Below, piece after piece: positions 33,421-40,710 of a stretch of 54,029 bases of DNA; the first letter of the stretch is position 1, and the number at the start of each line of letters is the position of its first letter. The notes under the pieces were generated by a model that saw only the letters and a program-made list of their open reading frames with translations, was not told the origin of the DNA and ran no database searches. The translations under genes were made by a program, and so were the position numbers. Origin of the DNA: Saprospiraceae bacterium (GTDB lineage Bacteria; Bacteroidota; Bacteroidia; Chitinophagales; Saprospiraceae); contig JALHOZ010000031.1 of NCBI GenBank assembly GCA_022842725.1, forward strand, positions 1 through 54,029, given 5' to 3'.

Positions 33421-35727
33421 ATGGAGTACTTCCTCCCTTTGTTTCCGGAACAAAAATCAATTCTGGAACATTGGCATCAGGTAAAATCAATCACTTATGT
33501 TGATGACGATATGGTGTTATACACTTTATTGGAAGCTTGTCTGCAATCTGTCAGACGTGGCGAAAAAAGTATAATCGTCATTCCAGATGATTCCAAAAGA
33601 GATCGTTTCGTCCATCTGACAGAAGCTTACCATATTGAAAAACTCTGTCTCGTCTACCATCCAGGTTCTTCAGTGTCCAGAGAAGATGTTATCAATCTGC
33701 AACAAATCCTTTCCCTCCCAAAACATGTACATTTACCGGATAACTATACGGAAACGGCATTTGATCTGAATGAAAAATTGACATTACTAACGGATATACA
33801 ACAAAAATATCATTTACCTCAAGGTGACAGAACCTTTTTGTCAGTATTGGAAAGACTGTTTGAGATATCGACTTTTGAAAATAAAACCATGATCAGCGTC
33901 GTTCAGAACGAAGTAATGCCTGAATTGGATGAAACTCAGTTTGATATTTTTTATGATAAAATCATTTTGGCTTCGAAACAATATCATGCAGGATATTATC
34001 ATGTTAAACATCAAAGAAAATATAACATCTCCCCCAAGTTTTCGAAAGATGAAAATTCGATTGATGAGTTTTTGTTTTTACTTCAAAACTTTCGGGATCA
34101 GCTGTCTGAACTACGAAATGAATATTATCAATTTATGAACAGCAGTCTTGAGGCTGCTTTGTCAGATCTTGAAACCAAAAAATCAAAATGTTCAGAACTC
34201 ATCCATAAACTTTCGTTTTTGGTCAAAGCGCAGCTGGAATATAAAAATGAAAAAAACAACATCGGTTTATTCCAGATATTTTCAGGTAAACGAGAATCGG
34301 CAGGACCCTGGCAGGAAAAATTAAAAAATAACCTGAGAGAAACCGATAACCTTTTTCAGGAAATGGAGGGATTCAAAAGACCTTACCTCAATCTTGGTGA
34401 TTTTGAAAAAAAAGTATCCACTGAAAGTGATTATTTACAACAATTGACAGAACTTACAGACCTTTGGTATCAGGAATCCGTTCAAAAACAGGTTTCCATT
34501 TTAAAATATTCAAATATTTTTAATCAGAAAGACAATCAGGAATTACAACGTCTTGAGTCATCACTTTTTAAACTTGTTGAATCGTTTAATCAGGAAGGAT
34601 TATTTGATACACCACTTGAAATCAACACATTAAGTTTACATAAACAAACCGAATTACTGAATAATTACATATTGGAATGTGCCTTTATGTATGCTGATAT
34701 TACAGAAAATAAAGGGTACCACTTATGGCATTCCTTTTTACAACAGTTGTCGGAATGGGAAAATAAGTGTATTCAATGGTTGCGTCATTTTCCATCAGAA
34801 GAATGGCCAAATATTGTTGAAACCATCTATTTGATGCGATGGATCCATCAAAATCAGCCGTCTCAGGCATTACGCATACCTGAAATTATTGCAGATATCG
34901 AATCTCTTCAAGAAAAATCGGGTAAAGAATGGGGCAGGTTTTTGTTGAATCAAAAAATCAAAACACAGGAAGAAATCAAAAAGTCATTTGACAATACAGA
35001 AAAAAACCTGTTCCAAAGTATCGTTCAAAACAAAGGTTTAGAAAAACTAAACTGGAGATATTTTTTTGAGAAAAATGCTGCCTTTTTTGGTAAATATGCA
35101 GACATCGTCATTACGTCTGATGATGCTTTCGAAGATATGAAACAAGGGATTTTTACCAATATATTTTATCTAGATAAAACGGATATAAACACGGAAGTAT
35201 TACACCACGGCAAAACCATCCAATCTTACTTCAAAAAGGATACTTTTGACCAAATTACCACCGATTTGTATTTACATAACAGTTCACTAAATCCGGATAC
35301 CAAATCAAGCGGTTTGGCTTCAGTGGATAAATTAAATAAATCACAGGCGCTTGCATACAATTTTTATAGCCTCCAACAAAAATTTGTGTTTTTTCAACTA
35401 AAACATGCCAATATCATCAGTTGTCTGCATCCCACGTTAAACAGTCGTTTGATGGGATTTCAGGAACTTTCAGGCATGAAAGAATCATTGCCGGGAAACG
35501 CTCCTCTGGACAGACTTGTGGAATGTTTGGTAGAAGACACCCGAAAACAAATTCTTCTCATCCAGGATTATATGCTGAACCCAAAGGACACTTCCACGAC
35601 CACCATTCAGCATAAAACTATTGAAGACTTTCGTGAGGCCGGATTTTTAATCGTTGTTGTTGAGACCAAAAATCTCATTAAAAACTATCAGGTGGCGCTC
35701 AAAAGTATTTGTCAATCGATACTCTGA
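33421..35727 (+). CDS. Large protein resembling an SF1 helicase-nuclease that lacks Walker motifs
   Basis: The 768-residue cytosolic protein was not recognised with confidence. Its layout resembles the AAA-type SF1 helicases with a C-terminal Vsr-like nuclease. Residues 9-80 (FPEQKSILEHW, then a helix, GEKSIIVIPDD, then HIEKLCLVYH) follow the order Q-motif, P-loop, motif Ia and LCL strand, but the P-loop place reads ITYVDDDMVLY with no GxxGxGKT. A long mostly helical, coiled-coil-rich insert covers about residues 190-520. At 578-588 NIFYLDKTDIN stands where motif II (DEAS) would be, with Lys586 for the catalytic Glu. The C-terminus (ILLIQDYM, residues 711-718, then HKTIEDFREAGFLIVVVE) is in the place of a nuclease domain, also without clear active-site residues. 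If this reading holds, it is a dead helicase scaffold. An HsdR-N nuclease-domain gene follows 74 bp on. Confidence 0.6.
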   Translation: MEYFLPLFPEQKSILEHWHQVKSITYVDDDMVLYTLLEACLQSVRRGEKSIIVIPDDSKRDRFVHLTEAYHIEKLCLVYHPGSSVSREDVINLQQILSLPKHVHLPDNYTETAFDLNEKLTLLTDIQQKYHLPQGDRTFLSVLERLFEISTFENKTMISVVQNEVMPELDETQFDIFYDKIILASKQYHAGYYHVKHQRKYNISPKFSKDENSIDEFLFLLQNFRDQLSELRNEYYQFMNSSLEAALSDLETKKSKCSELIHKLSFLVKAQLEYKNEKNNIGLFQIFSGKRESAGPWQEKLKNNLRETDNLFQEMEGFKRPYLNLGDFEKKVSTESDYLQQLTELTDLWYQESVQKQVSILKYSNIFNQKDNQELQRLESSLFKLVESFNQEGLFDTPLEINTLSLHKQTELLNNYILECAFMYADITENKGYHLWHSFLQQLSEWENKCIQWLRHFPSEEWPNIVETIYLMRWIHQNQPSQALRIPEIIADIESLQEKSGKEWGRFLLNQKIKTQEEIKKSFDNTEKNLFQSIVQNKGLEKLNWRYFFEKNAAFFGKYADIVITSDDAFEDMKQGIFTNIFYLDKTDINTEVLHHGKTIQSYFKKDTFDQITTDLYLHNSSLNPDTKSSGLASVDKLNKSQALAYNFYSLQQKFVFFQLKHANIISCLHPTLNSRLMGFQELSGMKESLPGNAPLDRLVECLVEDTRKQILLIQDYMLNPKDTSTTTIQHKTIEDFREAGFLIVVVETKNLIKNYQVALKSICQSIL

Positions 35728-35801
35728 TTCCCAAATCTTTTTTCAGGTTGATAGTGTTTGAGTTATCGTTACATTAATGAATTTCCAAGGAATCAAAATA
35801 T

Positions 35802-36257
35802 ATGCACCCTATCCATTTACCTTTTGACAAGGTGAGATCCAACATTAAAATCAGGAATACGGGCAAAACACCGGAAATCTGGGATGTTATCCGACAAAAA
35901 TGGGTTGTTTTACAACCCGAAGAATGGGTAAGGCAACAATTGATTCACATCTTTTCAGATGTTTATGGTTTTTCAAAAAACCTTATGGCGATTGAAAAAG
36001 GATTTCTTATCAATCAAAAACCCAAAAGATTTGATTTAGTGATATTTGACAAACAAGCCAACCCATTTATTTTAGTCGAATGTAAAGCATTTCAGATCCC
36101 TTTAAATCAGCAGGTTTTTAATCAGATGTGCATATACAATGACCACATAAAGTCACCTTACCTGGTTGCTTCCAATGGTATATTAACATATTGTTATAAA
36201 CAAAATCATGAAAATAAGGATTTTATGTATTTGGAAGATATTCCATCATTAACCTGA
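35802..36257 (+). CDS. HsdR N-terminal nuclease-domain protein (PD-(D/E)XK type)
   Basis: The 151-residue protein consists of a single domain like the N-terminus of type I restriction R subunits: EEWVRQQLIHIF near residue 40, then KRFDLVIFD with Asp78 and ILVECKAF with Glu93 and Lys95, the metal-binding PD-(D/E)XK set. No helicase or HsdM/HsdS genes are near, so it is not a restriction system. Such stand-alone proteins are widespread in Bacteroidota and their role is unknown. The 74-bp gap from the helicase-like gene allows one transcript for both. Confidence 0.88.
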   Translation: MHPIHLPFDKVRSNIKIRNTGKTPEIWDVIRQKWVVLQPEEWVRQQLIHIFSDVYGFSKNLMAIEKGFLINQKPKRFDLVIFDKQANPFILVECKAFQIPLNQQVFNQMCIYNDHIKSPYLVASNGILTYCYKQNHENKDFMYLEDIPSLT

Positions 36258-36314
36258 GGAGAATTAATATCTTAACCTATGTAGATATAAGTACCTGTTT
36301 TTATGATGTGACAA

Positions 36315-36322
36315 TATCTTTG
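36315..36322 (+). promoter_or_regulatory. -7 element for the MsbA-like exporter gene (TATCTTTG)
   Basis: TATCTTTG matches TAnnTTTG and stands 36 bp before the ATG at 36358. No clear -33 box. Confidence 0.45.
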
Positions 36323-36357
36323 ACAAAATAGTCATTCTTATTTGTTCGTCAGAAAAA

Positions 36358-38217
36358 ATGGCAGCAAATATTTATATCTTTGACCTTAAATCAACACTTT
36401 TGGAAAATAAAGAAAATAAAAAATTTGAATTCACCGGTAAAAACCTGAAGAGAGCACTCAGTGTTTTTTCCTACATCAAACCATACAGATTACAGTTTAT
36501 ATTAGCCATGTTTTTATTGGTAGCAGGAAGCCTTATTTTCATGTTGATCATGGGTCTTCCCGGCGAAATGACCAATACAGCAATAGGAAAACCCAAATTT
36601 AATGTTGGCCTCAGTGTTACTGATTACGGATGGATTTTTCTGATCGTCCTGATCGTCCAGGGTATCATGAGTTATTTTCGCACTACCCTTTTTGCCTTCG
36701 TATCTGAAAAAGGTATGGCAAATATGCGAAAAGATCTTTACAACAAAATCATCACACAGCCGATCGTTTTTTTTGAAGAAAGACGCGTCGGAGAATTGAC
36801 CAGCAGAATTACAACCGACATTGAACAATTGCAAAGTGTGTTTTCGATAACGTTAGCAGAATTTATCCGGCAACTTGTTGTATTGATCTCCGGGGTAATC
36901 ATCATTGTATATTGGACACCGGGACTTTCCATGATTATGTTGTTGACCTTTCCGGTAGTGGTGGTTGTGTCCATGTTTTTCGGAAGATATATTAAAAAAG
37001 TATCCCGTCAAAGACAAGATCAGCTTGCAGAAACCAATACCATTGTGGAAGAAACCTTCCAAAGCTTCAGTATGGTCAAATCTTTTGTGAACGAGTATTT
37101 TGAATCGCTCCGTTACGGAAAGTCCGTCGATAAAGTAGTAGATATTTCCCTGCGATATGCCAGATTGAGAGGTATATTTTTTGCTTTTATCATCAGTATA
37201 TTATTTGGTGCAATCTTTTTTATTTTATGGAGAGGCGCTTTAATGGTGGAGGCGGGAAATATGGAGTCGGGAGACTTGTTTTCTTTTATCATTTATACGA
37301 CGATATTAGGAGGTGCAATTGCCAGTTTTGGCAATTTGTATACACAAATGGTCGGAGCGTTGGGTGCCACGGAAAGGATTCTGGAAATTCTGGAGAAAGA
37401 TGAAGAAATTGATCTTTCAGAAAGTAAAAAACCGGGCACTTTGTTTATAAAAGGGAAAGTTACTCTTGAAAATGTTGGTTTTTCTTATCCTACCCGAAAA
37501 GATGTAGAAGTTCTTAAAAATGTATCTTTACAGGTGGATCCGGGACAAAAGATAGCTTTGGTCGGTCAAAGTGGTAGTGGAAAATCAACCATTGTCCAAT
37601 TAATATTGAGATTTTATCAAATACAAAAGGGAAGTATTAAAATAGATGATCAGGATATAACGACCTTGCCAATTCACCAATTAAGAAAAGAAATAGGTAT
37701 CGTTCCACAAGATGTTATATTATTCGGCGGAACGATTTTAGAGAATATAAGATATGGTAAACCCGAAGCGACCATGGAAGAAGTTCGGGAGGCTGCAAAG
37801 CTTTCTAATTCGCTTCAGTTCATCGAGTCTTTTCCCGATGGTTTTGAAACGCTTGTGGGCGAACGTGGAATCAAACTTTCGGGTGGGCAGCGACAACGGG
37901 TTGCAATTGCCCGTGCCATACTCAAAAATCCGAAAATCCTTATTTTAGATGAAGCTACTTCATCTTTGGACGCAGAATCAGAAAAACTTGTTCAGGAAGC
38001 GTTGGAAAACCTCATGATTGGCAGAACATCTATCATCGTGGCACACAGACTGGCAACGATCAAAGATGTCGATTGTATTTATGTTTTAGAAAACGGAAAC
38101 ATTGTTGAAGAAGGAACACACGCTCAATTAATACAGCTTGACGGTGGTATTTATGCGCAATATGCCAGTCTTCAATTTGAACAAAAGTCATTATTTAAAG
38201 AAAATATCCTATCATGA
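36358..38217 (+). CDS. MsbA-like ABC exporter (fused membrane and ATPase domains)
   Basis: The 619-residue half-transporter has a six-helix membrane domain (about residues 40-330) and an ATPase domain with VGQSGSGKST near residue 402, IGIVPQDVILF (Q-loop), LSGGQRQRVAIARA, ILDEATSSLD and IIVAHRLATI (H-loop). All catalytic residues are present. It resembles MsbA/lipid A or multidrug exporters that work as homodimers in the inner membrane; the substrate is not known. Its stop overlaps the start of the next gene (ATGA, 38214-38217), which codes for an exported beta-rich protein. Confidence 0.93.
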   Translation: MAANIYIFDLKSTLLENKENKKFEFTGKNLKRALSVFSYIKPYRLQFILAMFLLVAGSLIFMLIMGLPGEMTNTAIGKPKFNVGLSVTDYGWIFLIVLIVQGIMSYFRTTLFAFVSEKGMANMRKDLYNKIITQPIVFFEERRVGELTSRITTDIEQLQSVFSITLAEFIRQLVVLISGVIIIVYWTPGLSMIMLLTFPVVVVVSMFFGRYIKKVSRQRQDQLAETNTIVEETFQSFSMVKSFVNEYFESLRYGKSVDKVVDISLRYARLRGIFFAFIISILFGAIFFILWRGALMVEAGNMESGDLFSFIIYTTILGGAIASFGNLYTQMVGALGATERILEILEKDEEIDLSESKKPGTLFIKGKVTLENVGFSYPTRKDVEVLKNVSLQVDPGQKIALVGQSGSGKSTIVQLILRFYQIQKGSIKIDDQDITTLPIHQLRKEIGIVPQDVILFGGTILENIRYGKPEATMEEVREAAKLSNSLQFIESFPDGFETLVGERGIKLSGGQRQRVAIARAILKNPKILILDEATSSLDAESEKLVQEALENLMIGRTSIIVAHRLATIKDVDCIYVLENGNIVEEGTHAQLIQLDGGIYAQYASLQFEQKSLFKENILS

Positions 38218-38867
38218 GCTCATATATCTTAAGACTAAAATCAAAGGCATTAATATGTATTTTTTTCTTTGGGCTTACCCAAGGGACTTATGCTCAATTT
38301 GGTGCCGGATTTACAATGAATACCGATTTATATCAGCGATATACCAACCCAAAAAATAATCTGAATGAAGGAAGGTCTTCAGGCAGTACCCTTCTCAACT
38401 TTTCTATTGGTCCAAAACTATGGTTGGGAAAAAATAATTTTTCCTTTTCATTGGAGTCACAAATTGGTATGGGATTTACAGGTTATGATACCGATGGTTA
38501 CAAAGGTATGGGTTTGATCAATATTCCGGTGATAGGTTCATTTAATTTTAATGGTGCTTCCGGTTTATGCAAAGACAACAAAGCAGGATTTTCAGTGGGT
38601 GGTGGCATTCAATACAATAAAACAGAAGCTTTCGGACTTCGCGACAAATATAAATCCCGGGGATTGAGCAGAGATTTTTTTCCAACGTATATCATTCAGG
38701 CGGGGGCCGGATTTGGTTTTGGTCCCAGCGGCGTAGCATTTTTAGGATTTGTGAGATATGGATTTCATCCGGATACAGAAGCCAGTTCCTTAAACATTGG
38801 AATTCAGTACGACATCAATTATCTGGCTTTCAGGAAAAATTTCAAAAATCCGAACAGCGCACTTTGA
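38214..38867 (+). CDS. Outer-membrane beta-barrel-like protein, unknown function
   Basis: The 217-residue protein has a signal peptide (LICIFFFGLTQGTYAQ) and a mature part of alternating, Gly- and aromatic-rich strands (FGAGFTMN, LLNFSIGPKLWLG, FSFSLESQIGMGFTGY, YIIQAGAGFGFGPS, LNIGIQYDINYLAF) typical of a small outer-membrane barrel of about 8 strands. It lacks the usual C-terminal Phe, ending in SAL. It overlaps the exporter gene by 4 bp and the next gene, murB, follows at 6 bp, so all three are likely in one operon. Confidence 0.75.
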   Translation: MSSYILRLKSKALICIFFFGLTQGTYAQFGAGFTMNTDLYQRYTNPKNNLNEGRSSGSTLLNFSIGPKLWLGKNNFSFSLESQIGMGFTGYDTDGYKGMGLINIPVIGSFNFNGASGLCKDNKAGFSVGGGIQYNKTEAFGLRDKYKSRGLSRDFFPTYIIQAGAGFGFGPSGVAFLGFVRYGFHPDTEASSLNIGIQYDINYLAFRKNFKNPNSAL

Positions 38868-38872
38868 TTTTT

Positions 38873-39886
38873 ATGAAAACGGAAAATAATGTAGCCTTAA
38901 AACGTTTTAACAGTTTCGGACTGTCTTATACAGCACAACACCTGGTAAAAATATATTCAGAAAACGATATTTACGACGTAATCGAAGACAATATCGAACC
39001 TGTCTACATACTTGGTGGCGGGTCAAATATTTTACTTACCAAAGATATTTCAGGGTATGTTTTAAAAAATGAAATCAAAGGAATTTCTGTAATTGAAGAA
39101 GATGAATATTGTGCTTTGGTAGAAGTTGGTGCCGGCGAATCCTGGCATCAATTTGTATTATGGACATTATCTCATCAATTGGGCGGCTTGGAAAATTTGA
39201 GCCTGATTCCCGGAACGGTAGGAGCAGCGCCGATACAAAACATCGGAGCTTATGGTGTGGAGCAGAAATCGACATTTCATAGTCTTCATTGTATTGATTT
39301 GAAAACAGGTGAGCGAAAAACTTATTTCAAACAGGCATGCCAATTCGGATACAGAGACAGTATTTTTAAAAATGAATTAAAAGGTCAGGTTTTTATCACC
39401 AAAGTACAGTACCTTTTACAAAAAAAGAATCATAAGTTATCATATGAATACGGTGATATTCATGCTGTACTTTCAGAAAAAAAAATAGAACACCCCGGAA
39501 TTACAGACATATCAGATGCTGTTATTACCATCAGACAAAAAAAGCTCCCTGATCCGAAAAATATCGGAAATGCAGGTAGTTTTTTCAAAAACCCTGTTAT
39601 TGATGTTTCTTTGTTTGAAAAAATCAAAGAGCACCACCCTAACCTACCATTTTATCATACAGACACTGAAGGGAAAATAAAAATTCCGGCAGGCTGGCTT
39701 ATCGAACAGGCAGGATTTAAAGGCATGGAAAGGAATGGCATTGGAGTTCATAAAAATCAGGCTCTTGTATTGGTTCATTATGAAGGCGGTAGCGGTGAGG
39801 CATTGTTGGAACTGGCTCATGAAATTCAACAAAAAGTATTTTCAATTTTTGGTATTCAAATCGAACCCGAAGTAAACATTTGGTAG
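38873..39886 (+). CDS. murB: UDP-N-acetylenolpyruvoylglucosamine reductase
   Basis: From the ATG at 38873 the protein has 337 residues. It is a type I MurB that reduces UDP-GlcNAc-enolpyruvate to UDP-MurNAc with NADPH and FAD. Marks are FNSFGLSYTA at the start, ILGGGSNILLT for FAD, LSLIPGTVGAAPIQNIGAYG in the middle, the catalytic Ser in NAGSFFKNP, and the C-terminal Glu in IEPEVNIW. The earlier TTG at 38864 overlaps the previous stop and was rejected. Cytosolic peptidoglycan precursor synthesis. Confidence 0.96.
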   Translation: MKTENNVALKRFNSFGLSYTAQHLVKIYSENDIYDVIEDNIEPVYILGGGSNILLTKDISGYVLKNEIKGISVIEEDEYCALVEVGAGESWHQFVLWTLSHQLGGLENLSLIPGTVGAAPIQNIGAYGVEQKSTFHSLHCIDLKTGERKTYFKQACQFGYRDSIFKNELKGQVFITKVQYLLQKKNHKLSYEYGDIHAVLSEKKIEHPGITDISDAVITIRQKKLPDPKNIGNAGSFFKNPVIDVSLFEKIKEHHPNLPFYHTDTEGKIKIPAGWLIEQAGFKGMERNGIGVHKNQALVLVHYEGGSGEALLELAHEIQQKVFSIFGIQIEPEVNIW

Positions 39887-39990
39887 TTGGTCATAAAAAA
39901 ACGATATGCCATTATAAAAATTAATTCGTTAGTATTGACCCAACATTTTAAAAGAGAGGTCTCAAAAGAGATCATTAAAAATCGAGCGTA

Positions 39991-40710
39991 ATGAAAATTG
40001 ACATTTTAGCAATAGGTGTTCATCCCGATGATGTGGAACTGAGTTGTTCCGGAACCCTTTTAAAACATATATCATTTGGAAAAAGTGTAGGGCTTTGTGA
40101 TCTGACTATGGGAGAATTAGGTACACGTGGAAATGCAGCATTGAGGATGGAGGAGGCGGAAATTTCCCGAAAAAAAATGGGAGCTGCTTTCAGGGTCAAT
40201 CTAAAGATGGAAGACGGATTTTTTCAGATTAACAGGGAAAACATACTAAAAGTCATTCAAACGATCAGGTGGGCTCAACCCGAAATCATATTGGCAAATG
40301 CGTTGGAGGACCGACATCCTGATCATGGCAGAGCAGCCAGATTGGTAGCAGAAGCTGCTTTTTTATCAGGATTGGTAAAAATAGAAAGTACTGATCTTTC
40401 CGGTCAAAAACAACAAATCTGGCGACCTAAAAATGTTTTTCATTATATACAGGACAGAAATTTACCCGCTGACTTTGTAACAGACATTTCAGATTTTATG
40501 GAACAAAAACTTGAACTTATCCAATGTTTTTCCTCACAGTTTTACAACCCTGAATCAGAGGAACCCGAAACACCTATTTCTTCAAAACAATTTCTGGAAC
40601 ATGTCAAAGCAAAAAATATCTGGTACGCCCGGGACATTCAAACCCAATACGCAGAAGCCTTTATGGTTCAGAAAAATATAGGTGTTCACAATATCTTTGA
40701 TTTGCTTTAA
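39991..40710 (+). CDS. bshB1: Bacillithiol biosynthesis deacetylase BshB1
   Basis: The 239-residue zinc enzyme of the LmbE/PIG-L family removes the acetyl group from GlcNAc-malate. The metal site is seen in GVHPDDVELSCSG (His11, Asp13, Asp14) and DRHPDHGRAA near residue 110. MGELGTRGN and the C-terminal WYARDIQTQYAEAFM are typical of the BshB1 subfamily. With BshC at 28116 it shows the organism makes bacillithiol. The gene abuts the end of the convergent radical SAM gene (stop codons back to back). Confidence 0.95.
   Translation: MKIDILAIGVHPDDVELSCSGTLLKHISFGKSVGLCDLTMGELGTRGNAALRMEEAEISRKKMGAAFRVNLKMEDGFFQINRENILKVIQTIRWAQPEIILANALEDRHPDHGRAARLVAEAAFLSGLVKIESTDLSGQKQQIWRPKNVFHYIQDRNLPADFVTDISDFMEQKLELIQCFSSQFYNPESEEPETPISSKQFLEHVKAKNIWYARDIQTQYAEAFMVQKNIGVHNIFDLL

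Noticed and set aside
35802-36257. A type I restriction-modification system
   Set aside because: Only an HsdR-N-like domain of 151 residues is present; no helicase part, HsdM or HsdS is nearby, and stand-alone forms are common in this phylum.
38138-38359. A 73-codon plus-strand frame
   Set aside because: Overlaps the exporter and beta-barrel genes in another frame; both of those have clear domains or a signal peptide.
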